From assembly GCA_049680295.1 (NCBI GenBank), contig JBAUHN010000097.1, positions 1 through 19,679 of the forward strand: 19,679 bases of DNA, given 5' to 3'. Below the pieces are notes generated by a model. It did no database searches, was not told the DNA's origin, and was given only the letters and a program-made list of their open reading frames with translations. The DNA comes from JBAUHN01 sp049680295 (GTDB lineage Bacteria > Pseudomonadota > Alphaproteobacteria > Rhodobacterales > Rhodobacteraceae). Position numbers and translations under genes: made by a program. Of the stretch, positions 1 through 7,529 are shown one piece after another; the stretch's first letter is position 1; each line of letters begins with the position of its first letter.

Positions 1-1259
1 AAGACGCCAAAACCCGAAGCAATCGCCACATCGGTCAGCGAATTCCGCAGCGAATAGACGCCGATCAGGCTGAACGTCAGGATCATCACGCCAAGGAACC
101 TGTTGGGGATCAGCATGGCCTTCATCAATGTGTCCGTGGCAAAGAACAGGAAGATAACGACAATGATGTTGAGCAGCAAAAGGCAGAGGTAGAGCGCCAG
201 CACAAAGTCCATCTGTCCGGTGAACAGCTGCGGACCCGGAATGACGTTATGGACGTAGAATACAGCCAGCATCATCGCCGTCAGTTCTTCGCCAGGGATT
301 CCAAGCGCGAGGAGCGGAATCATTGCCGCCGCCGGGACGGAATTGTTGGCCGCCTCGGATGCGACGATCCCTTCGGGATTGCCCTTGCCGAACTTCTCGG
401 GTGTTTTCGATGTACGCTGTGCATAGGAATAGGACATGAACTGCGACATGAACTCGCCCACGCCGGGGATCATTCCGCAGATCACACCGAAAGACGATCC
501 AACCGCCGCAATCCGTTTGTAGATCCAGAGATCCTTGACCTGTTCGATCAGCCCAACGTTCTCGATATGCGGAAGCGTAAGTTTCTTGTCCTTGTCTGAA
601 AACAGGATCAGTGCCTGACTGACGGCAAAAAGGCCCAGCACCACGACGATCAGGTCTATGCCAGACTGGAGCCACCCGAGCCCGAAGGTATAGCGTTGGG
701 TGTAAGCCGAAGGTTCGATCCCGATGGTCTGTAAGAAGATGCCGAAACAGGCCAGCATCGCTGCGGGAAGCACCTGACCCCGATGGGTGATGACCACCAG
801 CAGCAGCCCAAAGAACGCCGCGAGAAAGATTTCGCGGGCCCCGAACATGGGTGCGACCTTAGCCAGGACAGGCGCCAGTAACATGAGAGCCGCGATTGAG
901 AAGACTGCGCCGAAGAAGGACGCCGAATAGGCCAGGCTCAGCGCACGTCGCGCCTCGCCGCGCTGCGTCATCGGGTAACCGTCGTAAGTGGTCAGGGCGT
1001 TGACAGGCGTGCCCGGCGTATTCATCAGAATCGCCGGAATCGCGCCGCCAAACATCGACGAGCCGTAAATCCCCAAGAGCGCAGTCAAACCCACGATTGG
1101 TTCGAGTGCAAAGGTCGCCGGCAGGACGATGGCAATCGCAACTGCCGCGCCAACCCCCGGCATGCCGCCGACGATCACTCCGCCGATAGAGCCGATGAAG
1201 AGTGCCGCAATGACATCCCACCGCGCAATGATTTCGATGCTGGATAGAAGCAGTTCCAT
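1..1259 (-). CDS. tctA: Tripartite tricarboxylate transporter large membrane subunit TctA (partial, 3' end outside window)
   Basis: Large multi-pass inner-membrane subunit of a TTT-family uptake system, which forms the transport channel with TctB and receives carboxylate substrate from TctC. I translated the frame by hand from the ATG at 1259-1257. It stays open to the window edge, giving about 419 of the roughly 500 residues usual for the family. Seen directly: the family signature GGMPGVGAAVAIAIVLPAT around residues 31-49, a later LGIPGEE segment, and long hydrophobic stretches throughout. A GAGG ribosome binding site precedes the ATG, and the start lies 7 bases after the tctB stop, so the two are co-translated. 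The C-terminal part is missing only because the window ends. The family assignment is firm; the substrate cannot be read from the sequence. Confidence 0.93.
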   Translation of the reverse strand, partial: MELLLSSIEIIARWDVIAALFIGSIGGVIVGGMPGVGAAVAIAIVLPATFALEPIVGLTALLGIYGSSMFGGAIPAILMNTPGTPVNALTTYDGYPMTQRGEARRALSLAYSASFFGAVFSIAALMLLAPVLAKVAPMFGAREIFLAAFFGLLLVVITHRGQVLPAAMLACFGIFLQTIGIEPSAYTQRYTFGLGWLQSGIDLIVVVLGLFAVSQALILFSDKDKKLTLPHIENVGLIEQVKDLWIYKRIAAVGSSFGVICGMIPGVGEFMSQFMSYSYAQRTSKTPEKFGKGNPEGIVASEAANNSVPAAAMIPLLALGIPGEELTAMMLAVFYVHNVIPGPQLFTGQMDFVLALYLCLLLLNIIVVIFLFFATDTLMKAMLIPNRFLGVMILTFSLIGVYSLRNSLTDVAIASGFGV

Positions 1260-1266
1260 GGGGACC

Positions 1267-1806
1267 TCAAAAATAGCGAAGAAGGATGTAGCGGAGACTG
1301 TCGGGGGCAAGTTGGTAGATCTCGCCTCCTGGCATCTTCACGTTCAGTGCGCTCTTGAAGAGCAGGACGACGAACAGGCCGAACAATGCTGCAATCAGAA
1401 CTGTGCGGCCGCGATAGCCGACACGAAGGGATAGCAACGTGCAAAAAGTAACGGTGGCCAACAGGTAACCGATGATCGGAATTGCGGAGACATAGAGCAT
1501 GTACCAGCCGATGAACTCGAGCGACCGAATCCAGGTCCAGGCCTCTGCCCAACGTCCGGGCGTGCGGGGAAGTCGGCTACGAGATATCTGATGCAATACA
1601 GCAAAAAGGATCAAGCCGCACAAAGACAGGGTAGGCCAAAACCGCGGCTGCGCAGCCAGTCCTTTACCGGGAAGCCAGGTCGTCTGCCAACCGACAGCGG
1701 CCAGTAGCAGGCCCGCGAAGATCAGCAGCAACATGCTGAACAGAAGCTCGGCCGGCATGCGCCCTTCGGGAAAGATGTGGAGTTCGTCGTCGCGCTTGTC
1801 GCTCAT
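1267..1806 (-). CDS. tctB: Tripartite tricarboxylate transporter small membrane subunit TctB
   Basis: Small membrane subunit of the TTT transporter, 179 residues, the expected size for TctB. The N terminus is polar (about 17 residues), followed by hydrophobic segments near residues 20-40, 50-70, 95-120 and 130-150, matching the four-helix plan. The sequence is poorly conserved, as is normal for TctB, so position between tctC and tctA carries much of the call. The start ATG at 1806 has a GAGG ribosome binding site 5 bases upstream. The stop lies 7 bases before tctA. The 98-base gap from tctC contains a strong hairpin (separate entry). TctB is known to assist TctA; its exact role is less clear. 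Confidence 0.88.
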   Translation of the reverse strand: MSDKRDDELHIFPEGRMPAELLFSMLLLIFAGLLLAAVGWQTTWLPGKGLAAQPRFWPTLSLCGLILFAVLHQISRSRLPRTPGRWAEAWTWIRSLEFIGWYMLYVSAIPIIGYLLATVTFCTLLSLRVGYRGRTVLIAALFGLFVVLLFKSALNVKMPGGEIYQLAPDSLRYILLRYF

Positions 1807-1871
1807 AGGAGCCTCACGATGTCAGGTGGTTTCTTACACAGGCGCGCATCTATCGGTCGCACCAGGTTCGG

Positions 1872-1900
1872 GCGACCGGTCGCACAGCACGACCGGTCGC
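1872..1900 (-). promoter_or_regulatory. Perfect 11-bp hairpin between tctC and tctB
   Basis: Left arm GCGACCGGTCG (1872-1882), 7-base loop, right arm CGACCGGTCGC (1890-1900). Each arm itself contains the palindrome CGACCGGTCG. The hairpin begins 5 bases beyond the tctC stop. On the transcribed minus strand it is preceded by a run of A and has no T-tract after it; the T6 run is at 1901-1906 and would serve plus-strand transcription. I infer a processing or 3'-end-stabilising hairpin that raises tctC mRNA over tctBA, as found in other binding-protein operons. It would also act as an intrinsic terminator for any plus-strand transcript entering from the left. Confidence 0.65.
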
Positions 1901-1904
1901 TTTT

Positions 1905-2840
1905 TTACTCAGCGATCATTTCATTGATGCGCGTTGAGACCTCGATGTCCGATGCAATACGGGCAGCGGATTCTTCGGCATCCATCCAATAGATGATTGC
2001 CCCGGTCTGCGCGGCCAGCGCAATCGCGCGTTCGGACGCCATGGTTTCCTTTGCGACAGCCACAATCTTTTCGCGGACGTCAGCAGGTGTGTCCTTGAGC
2101 ACGAACAGACCATTCCACAGCGAAATGTTCAGGCTGGGTGTGATCGACGCCAGCGTCGGCGCGTCCGGCGCTTGTGGAATCGGTGACTCAGTGATCGTGG
2201 CGAGTATCGACACCGAATCGAGACATGGCAGGATCAACTGGATGTTCGTGTTGATGACATCAAAGTCGCCCGACGCCAGCGAATTACAGTCGAGTGCGTC
2301 CGAGGAGGCGTCAGCCGCCCATGCAAAATCCATCTCCTTGGCGGCGGCCAACGTCGCCTGGGTTGGCAGCAGGAAGGCCCCAAAATGCCCTAGGACTTGA
2401 GGATCCTCTTTCGAGTGCGCCGCCAGCTCTTCCATAGTGGAATAGGGCTTGTCCGCGCTTGCTGCGATCACAAAAGGATACGTCAGGAAGATGCCCAGCG
2501 GATCAAACGGGTCAGGGTTCAAACCCGGAACGCCGACCTGTGGGCCGACAACCGGCACGTCAACAACGAAAGATCCGATTGTGTACCCATCTGCTGGCGA
2601 ACGGGTAACAGTTGCTGCTCCCGGGAAGGGCCCGCCGTCGGAGGGACGGTTCACAACGGCTGCAGCCACCCCATACTTATCCTCAAAGTCCTCGGCAATC
2701 ATTCGGGTCAATACATCTTCAAGGTCTCCCGGAGGAAACGGTACGATGAAGCTGACGGGGCTGTCAGGATACTCGGCGAAGGCCGGTGCTGCCAGAGCGG
2801 TCAAAAGGGCTCCTGCGAGGATAGATTTTGTGGTTGGCAT
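1905..2840 (-). CDS. tctC: TTT-family periplasmic substrate-binding protein TctC (Bug family)
   Basis: Periplasmic receptor of the transporter, 311 residues, normal for Bug/TctC proteins. A Sec signal peptide is visible: basic start, hydrophobic core, and an AFA cleavage site near residue 22. The mature protein opens with the usual strand and loop VSFIVPFPPGDLEDVLTR (residues 29-46). Asp42 matches the Asp that contacts the ligand via water in this family, but the usual PGG is PGD here, giving a more acidic loop. The NRP and ADGYT motifs near residues 64-86 also fit. The ATG at 2840 has a GGGAG ribosome binding site. The gene heads the tctCBA operon and is divergent from an IclR regulator. The family is known for tricarboxylates, dicarboxylates and aromatic acids; the ligand here is unknown. 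Confidence 0.9.
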   Translation of the reverse strand: MPTTKSILAGALLTALAAPAFAEYPDSPVSFIVPFPPGDLEDVLTRMIAEDFEDKYGVAAAVVNRPSDGGPFPGAATVTRSPADGYTIGSFVVDVPVVGPQVGVPGLNPDPFDPLGIFLTYPFVIAASADKPYSTMEELAAHSKEDPQVLGHFGAFLLPTQATLAAAKEMDFAWAADASSDALDCNSLASGDFDVINTNIQLILPCLDSVSILATITESPIPQAPDAPTLASITPSLNISLWNGLFVLKDTPADVREKIVAVAKETMASERAIALAAQTGAIIYWMDAEESAARIASDIEVSTRINEMIAE

Positions 2841-2881
2841 TGACGATCTCCCATCGGTTCATTATTTACAACGCTGGTTTA

Positions 2882-2910
2882 ACATTAACTAAGCTTGCCA
2901 AGTCTGTCAA
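2882..2910 (-). promoter_or_regulatory. Sigma70-type promoter for the tctCBA operon
   Basis: Read on the minus strand: TTGACA (2910-2905), a 17-base spacer, then TAATGT (2887-2882). The -35 box is consensus and the -10 matches four of six positions. It lies 41 bases upstream of the tctC ATG. An imperfect palindrome, GTTTAACATTAAC, covers the -10 box at 2878-2890 and could be an operator for the divergent IclR regulator; that link is inference only. Confidence 0.65.
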
Positions 2911-2962
2911 TCTATGTAGACCCACACTTGCTGTTCGCGCTGAAATATCCGAGAAGTCATTC

Positions 2963-3772
2963 ATGTCATCGACCGTTGCAAAAGCACTGACCTTACTGGA
3001 TTTTTTTTCCGAAAAAGAGTCGGAAATCGGCTTGTCGGACCTTGCACGCCGATCAGGCGTCGACAAGGCAACGGTCCATCGCATGCTGAATGTCATGGTG
3101 GATGCAGGGCTTGTGGAACAGCAGGCAGATTCGCGCCTGTATCGGCTCGGCGCTGGTGTACTGCGGCTTGCCCGTGTACGGGAAACTGCATTTCCGGTGA
3201 CATCGGTCGTGCAGCCCTTACTTGAAGAACTGGCCAAACGGACCGGTGAGACTGCACACGCTTCGCTGATTTCAGGCCGCTCGTTGGCGACTATCGGAAT
3301 TCGGGAAAGCGCAAGGGGCAGTCGGGTCTCATTGATTTCGGGCGAGGTGCTGCTTTTGCACAGCACGGCCTCAGGCTTGGCAGCTACCGCCTTGTCATCC
3401 CGGCAGTTCCGGGACCGAGTACTTACCTCACAGCTTGAGAAAAAGACCCAGCACACGGTTACGGACCCGTCCGAACTTCAGTCCATACTGGAAACGGTGC
3501 AGCAAAAAGGGTTTGCCGAGTCCAACCAAACCAACGAAATCGACGTCTATGGCATCGCCGCTCCGATCTTCGACAGAACAGCCACCGCATGCGGTGCGGT
3601 TGCCGTTGCCACACCCTCTCACAGAATGGACGACCCCCTCCGCTTCCGGATCATCCCGGCGGTGCTTCTTGCAGCGCGCGAAGTGACAAGTGGAATGGGC
3701 GGCCAAATGCCGCAATCCTATGCCAAGGCTGTTTCTCGCACTCTTGCGCAGTTCGAGTCGGACCTCGACTGA
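2963..3772 (+). CDS. IclR-family transcriptional regulator
   Basis: DNA-binding regulator of 269 residues. The N-terminal winged helix-turn-helix spans about residues 3-65 (SDLARRSGVDKATVHRMLNV at 25-44). The C-terminal effector domain, about residues 80-255, shows the family pattern around GETAHASLISG and the VYGIAAPIFDRTATACGAVAV segment. I chose the ATG at 2963 (MSSTVAKALTLLDFF) because family alignments begin there. An in-frame upstream start at 2828 would overlap the tctC start and add 45 unlike residues. The gene is divergent from tctC and lies upstream of the aldehyde dehydrogenase operon, so it plausibly controls either or both. IclR proteins commonly sense small organic or aromatic acids; the effector is unknown. 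Confidence 0.9.
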   Translation: MSSTVAKALTLLDFFSEKESEIGLSDLARRSGVDKATVHRMLNVMVDAGLVEQQADSRLYRLGAGVLRLARVRETAFPVTSVVQPLLEELAKRTGETAHASLISGRSLATIGIRESARGSRVSLISGEVLLLHSTASGLAATALSSRQFRDRVLTSQLEKKTQHTVTDPSELQSILETVQQKGFAESNQTNEIDVYGIAAPIFDRTATACGAVAVATPSHRMDDPLRFRIIPAVLLAAREVTSGMGGQMPQSYAKAVSRTLAQFESDLD

Positions 3773-3812
3773 AGGCTGATTCCATCAAACCCTTTCCAAC
3801 GGTAAATTCTAT

Positions 3813-3822
3813 GACACGTGTC
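3813..3822. promoter_or_regulatory. Palindrome GACACGTGTC in the iclR-ALDH gap
   Basis: A perfect 10-bp palindrome lies 41 bases after the iclR stop and about 50 bases upstream of the proposed aldehyde dehydrogenase promoter. It is followed by TTTT, but the stem is too short to be a convincing terminator. It may be an operator half or chance. The rest of the 163-base gap (3773-3935) holds only the promoter listed separately. Confidence 0.25.
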
Positions 3823-3870
3823 TTTTGGCATGCCATTATTGATCCGTATTGCCGCCTATTTGACGGCAAG

Positions 3871-3899
3871 TTGACAGCGCTCCAGCAAATTGCCACAAT
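3871..3899 (+). promoter_or_regulatory. Candidate sigma70 promoter for the aldehyde dehydrogenase operon
   Basis: TTGACA at 3871-3876, a 17-base spacer and CACAAT at 3894-3899. The -35 is consensus and the -10 matches four of six positions. Transcription would begin near 3906, leaving a leader of about 30 bases before the ATG at 3936. This suggests the ALDH operon is expressed separately from iclR. Confidence 0.5.
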
Positions 3900-3935
3900 A
3901 AATGAAACAGTGGTGGCATAGTTGAACCAGCAAAC

Positions 3936-5420
3936 ATGGATATCTCAAAACTGAACGCTCTCCGACAGGTGCCTGTCGCTCCGGCGGCGCATCTCATCAA
4001 CGGTGAAAGACGAAGCGCGTCGGACAATGCGACGTTAAAAGTCATTTCTCCGCTGGATGGAAAATGTCTGACCACAATGCCGTGTGGCACGACCGATGAC
4101 GCGCAAGCTGCGATCTCTGCCGCCCGAAATGCCTTCGATGATGGGCGCTGGTCGGGCCTCGCGCCTGCTGCACGAAAGAAGATCCTGCTCAGATGGGCGG
4201 AGTTGATCGAAGTCAACGCGCTTGAAATTGCTGTTCTGGGCGTGCGCAACAACGGCACAGAAATTGGCATGGCATTCAAGGCCGAGCCATTGTCGGCGGC
4301 CAATACCATTCGTTACTACGCGGAAGCGATTGATAAGGTCTACGGCGAGGTCGCCCCGACCGCGCCCGACATCTTGGGACTAGTCCATCACGAACCGGTC
4401 GGTGTCGTGGGTGTCATTGTCCCGTGGAACTTCCCGCTTATGATCGGGACCTGGAAACTGGGGCCCGCCTTGGCGGCCGGTTGCACGGTCGTGTTGAAAC
4501 CCGCCGAAACGGCATCACTGACCTTGCTGCGCATCGCTGAGTTGGCGATTGAGGCTGGAATGCCCCCTGGCGTGCTGAATGTGGTCACCGGTGAGGGCGT
4601 TGTCGTAGGTGCGGCAATTGCCGAGTCACCCGATGTCGATGTCCTTGTCTTCACCGGTTCCGGGGCGACAGGTCGGCGCCTGCTGGAAGCTTCGGCGCGC
4701 ACCAACCTCAAACGCGTGTATCTGGAACTTGGGGGCAAATCGCCCAACATCGTTTTTGCCGACGCGCCGGATCTGGATGAGGCAGCCAAGATCTCGGCCA
4801 ATGGGATCTTCCGCAATTCCGGTCAAGTATGTATTGCAGGGTCACGCCTGTTGGTTGAACGCAGCATTCACGACGCCTTTGTTGAAAAACTGGCAGCGCA
4901 TGCGGCTTCCATAAAGGTCGGCGACCCGCTGGACCCCGCGACGACTGCCGGTGCCGTGAATTCTTTGGCTCAACTGGAGCAGAACCTTGGATTCGTCGAA
5001 GACGCCCGCGCAGCGGGATGCGAAATTGTCACCGGAGGCCACAGGATCCTGGAAGAAACCGGCGGTTACTTCATGGCGCCAACCATCGTGACCGGTGTGA
5101 AACCGGGCGACCGTCTTGCGCAGGAAGAGGTTTTTGGCCCGGTTCTCGCGGTCATTCCGTTCGACACCGAAGACGAAGCTGTCAGCATCGCCAATGGCAC
5201 CGATTTCGGTCTTTCTTCGGCGGTCTGGACCGCAAATCTGTCACGGGCACACCGTACGGTTCGGCGTATCAAGGCAGGGGTCGTCCATGTGAATACCTAT
5301 GGTGGCGCTGACGTCACAGTCCCCCTGGGAGGCGTGAAGCAATCCGGAAATGGCCATGACAAGTCGTTGCATGCCTTCGACAAGTATCTCGACCTCAAGA
5401 CCGCGTGGATCAAGCTATGA
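3936..5420 (+). CDS. NAD(P)-dependent aldehyde dehydrogenase
   Basis: Aldehyde dehydrogenase superfamily enzyme of 494 residues (usual about 480-500), oxidising an aldehyde to the acid with NAD(P)+ in the cytosol. Key residues are all present: the oxyanion Asn165 in PWNFP, cofactor-binding Lys188 in LKPAE, FTGSGATG (239-246) for the nucleotide fold, general base Glu264 in LELGGKSP, and catalytic Cys299 in GQVCIAGSR. The C-terminal EEVFGPV and the Gly-rich GGVKQSGNG are also seen. The ribosome binding site before the ATG at 3936 is poor, so the exact start is less certain. The stop overlaps the start of the HAD gene (ATGA), so the two are translationally coupled. Context with an aminotransferase relic suggests oxidation of a semialdehyde made by deamination of an amine or omega-amino acid. 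This is inference. Confidence 0.92.
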   Translation: MDISKLNALRQVPVAPAAHLINGERRSASDNATLKVISPLDGKCLTTMPCGTTDDAQAAISAARNAFDDGRWSGLAPAARKKILLRWAELIEVNALEIAVLGVRNNGTEIGMAFKAEPLSAANTIRYYAEAIDKVYGEVAPTAPDILGLVHHEPVGVVGVIVPWNFPLMIGTWKLGPALAAGCTVVLKPAETASLTLLRIAELAIEAGMPPGVLNVVTGEGVVVGAAIAESPDVDVLVFTGSGATGRRLLEASARTNLKRVYLELGGKSPNIVFADAPDLDEAAKISANGIFRNSGQVCIAGSRLLVERSIHDAFVEKLAAHAASIKVGDPLDPATTAGAVNSLAQLEQNLGFVEDARAAGCEIVTGGHRILEETGGYFMAPTIVTGVKPGDRLAQEEVFGPVLAVIPFDTEDEAVSIANGTDFGLSSAVWTANLSRAHRTVRRIKAGVVHVNTYGGADVTVPLGGVKQSGNGHDKSLHAFDKYLDLKTAWIKL

Positions 5421-6076
5421 CCCGGGCGCTGGTTCTCGATTTTGGCGGCGTCATCTCCAAGACTCTTTTTGAGACGCATGATTTATCCGAAGCCGCTCTT
5501 GGGCTTGAGCCCGGCACCCTGACCTGGCGCGGCCCTTTCGAACCGGAGAACGACGAGGCCTGGCGCGCGATGCAGACCGGGGACATGACCGAACGTGACT
5601 ATTGGGCGTTACGAATGCGCGAAACCGGCGCATTGATCGGTGAAGTCTGGACGGAATTCCCTCAGTTTGTTGGCCGCGTTCGGGGCGCTGATCCGGCAGC
5701 CGTTATTCGACCGGAAGCCCTGAACGCTATCGCGCAGGCGCAATCAGCTGGATGCAAGCTGGCTGTTTTATCCAACGAGTTGGATCTGTTCTACGGCAAG
5801 GACTTTCGCGAAAGGCTGCCATTTCTTGGTGATTTCGACCTGATCGTGGATGCAACCTATACCGGTATCCTCAAACCCGACCCACGGGCCTTCGCCTTTG
5901 TCACCGACGGGCTGAATATTGAGGCGGGCAACTGCGTATTCGTCGATGACCAGAAAAAGAACATTCGTGGAGGGGCCGATGCAGGTATGTCGACAGTGCA
6001 TTTCGACGTAACGCGCCCCGGTGCGAGCTTTGAGCAGGCGCTATCCCTCCTTCTTCGCAACGGAGCCGACGCATGA
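5417..6076 (+). CDS. HAD-superfamily hydrolase (YihX-like)
   Basis: Predicted haloacid dehalogenase-like hydrolase of 219 residues. Seen: motif I LDFGGVI with nucleophile Asp8, motif II Ser119 in AVLSNE, motif III Lys153 in ILKPDP, and motif IV Asp177-Asp178 in VFVDDQ. A helical cap lies between about residues 15 and 95. The second Asp of the usual DxD in motif I is Gly10, as in the YihX and epoxide-hydrolase N-domain branch, so phosphatase activity is not guaranteed. The start is the ATG at 5417, which shares bases with the ALDH stop; an upstream in-frame ATG at 5405 lies inside ALDH and is less likely. The stop overlaps the aminotransferase start as ATGA. Its role in this operon is unknown. 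Confidence 0.85.
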   Translation: MTRALVLDFGGVISKTLFETHDLSEAALGLEPGTLTWRGPFEPENDEAWRAMQTGDMTERDYWALRMRETGALIGEVWTEFPQFVGRVRGADPAAVIRPEALNAIAQAQSAGCKLAVLSNELDLFYGKDFRERLPFLGDFDLIVDATYTGILKPDPRAFAFVTDGLNIEAGNCVFVDDQKKNIRGGADAGMSTVHFDVTRPGASFEQALSLLLRNGADA

Positions 6077-6847
6077 ATCGTTCTAATTTCCTGAAGGAAA
6101 ACAACGCCCGCCGTCTTTGGCACCCCACGACGCACCCGGCCGACAGTCTGATCAACCCGCCGCACACAATCGTCGAAGCCGACGGTGTGGAGATCACGGA
6201 AACTGACATTCATCGGATGGTCGATGCCGTCGGCGGGTTGTGGAATGTTAACCTCGGCCACTCCTGCGCGCCGGTGAAGGCCGCCTTTGCGGCACAACTG
6301 GACCGGCTCGCGACACTGGCGTGTGCAGCCAGACATGCAGTGTGCCGCAATGGCCATAACCAACGGGTATTTTCCGTTCGGGGCAGTCATGGTGCCTGAC
6401 GCTTTCGCAGACGTTTTCGAGCAGGATGGCACCGGCGGCGGATTTATTGGCTCAAGGTACACCCTCTCCGGCCGCCCCGTCGGCGCTGCCGCTGCCATCG
6501 TGCGCCCAAAAGAGGCTGAGCGATTGCAGATCAAGGACAACGCCGCCGCAAGGGGCAAGCAGCTGTTCGCGGGCGTTCAAGCGCTCATGGACAGGTTTGA
6601 GACGATCGGGGATGTAAGCGGCGGGCGCAGTTTGATTTGCGACGCCGAACCGATTTCGAATCGCAAGGCCAAAACACCACTCGAAAAGAAATTGATCAGG
6701 CGCATTCACCAAGGGGCTTACGAGGCCGGTGTGATGCTTCGCGTTTTTGGCAACAACATCATCTTGTCACCACCGCTGGTCGTGAGCGAAGCCAATGTCG
6801 ACACAATCCTGAACGCGCTGGCCATCGGCCCTGAGGACATTTCTTGA
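6073..6847 (+). pseudogene. Class III (omega) aminotransferase, internally deleted and frameshifted
   Basis: Two pieces of one PLP-dependent class III aminotransferase are visible in different frames. Piece one (from the ATG at 6073) covers the N terminus: RRLWHPTTHP, then DAVGGLWNVNLGHS, up to about codon 80. Piece two, in the +1 frame from about 6323 to the TGA at 6847, resumes at VQPDMQCAAMAITNGYFPFG, which aligns with the PDIxxxAKxxTxGYxPLG block around the PLP lysine. It continues through SGRPVGAAAA to the C terminus. About 190 central residues, including most of the PLP-binding domain, are missing. The join lies at 6310-6323. The PLP lysine position is Met (ATG at 6350-6352). Intact members have about 440-460 residues. 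It is coupled to the HAD gene by an ATGA overlap. It was probably functional in an ancestor of this strain. Confidence 0.85.
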
Positions 6848-6914
6848 TGGCTTATGAGAACACTCATATCACTTGCCAACATCACAGGGCGGGGCGCGTC
6901 AGATTTTTCCTGCG

Positions 6915-7406
6915 TCAGTCTTCCAGTCCCTCGACATCCATCGTCGAACGGGGTCTCGCGTCAGGGTCCGCATCGAGTGTTGCGTGCATTTTTTCCATAA
7001 CGCGGCAGAACGTCGCCATGTCTTCCGCTGGCACCGATGATCGCAGCGTCGCCTCCACCGCAGTTGCGGTTGGCAGGATATCTTTCAGGGCATTCTGCCC
7101 TGCATCACTCAGGGATATTTCCACCAACCTGCCATCCACAGCACCCGGCAGTTTTTGCAGCATACCGGTTGCCTCCATTCGGGTGACGGCACGACTGACA
7201 CGGGATTTTTCCAGATTCACGCAATTGTGGATTTCGCGGACAGAGACCGTTCCGCAGCGGGCCAAATGCACAAGCACACGCCACTCTGCAACGGAAAGAC
7301 CGTGCGTCTTTTCATACTCCACCGACAGACGTCGACTGACACGTTCAGACAGGACGGCCATCCGGTACGGCAGAAATGCCGACAAGTGGAAGGGTTTTGT
7401 AGGCAC
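6915..7406 (-). CDS. MarR-family transcriptional regulator
   Basis: Winged helix regulator of 163 residues, typical MarR size. Residues 37-100 form the DNA-binding domain: LSVAEWRVLVHLA, then VREIHNCVNLEKSRVSRAVTRME, then a wing with the family DGR motif (91-93) in GAVDGRLVEISLSDAG. I chose the GTG at 7406 because GGAG lies 7 bases upstream and because the candidate promoter would start transcription near 7429. That excludes or marginalises the in-frame ATG at 7430. Longer extensions up to 7772 would run through the operators and into the divergent gene. It probably represses both itself and the aromatic operon, with an aromatic acid releasing it. This rests on the operators found between the genes and on family behaviour. 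Confidence 0.88.
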   Translation of the reverse strand: MPTKPFHLSAFLPYRMAVLSERVSRRLSVEYEKTHGLSVAEWRVLVHLARCGTVSVREIHNCVNLEKSRVSRAVTRMEATGMLQKLPGAVDGRLVEISLSDAGQNALKDILPTATAVEATLRSSVPAEDMATFCRVMEKMHATLDADPDARPRSTMDVEGLED

Positions 7407-7435
7407 CGTTGATCTCCAAAATCGTTGCATATGGA

Positions 7436-7463
7436 ATGATATTGACTTTCGTTGCGACTGCAA
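7436..7463 (-). promoter_or_regulatory. Candidate promoter of the marR gene
   Basis: On the minus strand: TTGCAG (7463-7458), 16-base spacer, TATCAT (7441-7436). It overlaps the central operator, consistent with autoregulation. A start near 7429 leaves a leader of about 23 bases with GGAG before the GTG at 7406. Confidence 0.5.
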
Positions 7464-7470
7464 CGATAAA
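7442..7470 (+). promoter_or_regulatory. Candidate promoter of the aromatic catabolic operon
   Basis: TTGACT (7442-7447), a 17-base spacer, then GATAAA (7465-7470). The perfect operator at 7449-7466 fills the spacer, and a second operator lies just downstream at 7472-7489. A bound repressor would therefore block RNA polymerase. A GGAGGG ribosome binding site precedes the first gene, whose ATG is at 7530. Confidence 0.6.
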
Positions 7471-7529
7471 GTTATTGCAACTGCAACGAATCGCCAACGA
7501 TTCATTACATCACCAAAACGGAGGGCTTG

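Larger units (their letters stand above)
7422..7489. promoter_or_regulatory. Three tandem MarR-type operators
   Basis: Central site 7449-7466: TCGTTGC-GACT-GCAACGA, a perfect 7-bp inverted repeat with a 4-base centre. Second site 7472-7489: TTATTGC-AACT-GCAACGA, matching 15 of 18 positions. Third, weaker site 7422-7439: TCGTTGC-ATAT-GGAATGA. The central site fits exactly between the -35 and -10 boxes of the plus-strand promoter and overlaps the minus-strand promoter. Palindromes of this size are typical MarR dimer sites. The assignment to the divergent MarR is inferred from position. Confidence 0.75.

Noticed and set aside
2828..2962. Upstream start for the IclR regulator
   Set aside because: It would overlap the tctC start and the tctC promoter, and the added 45 residues do not resemble the family's N terminus.
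5857..6558. Open frame of 233 codons on the minus strand
   Set aside because: It is antisense to the HAD gene and the aminotransferase relic and has no recognisable domain.
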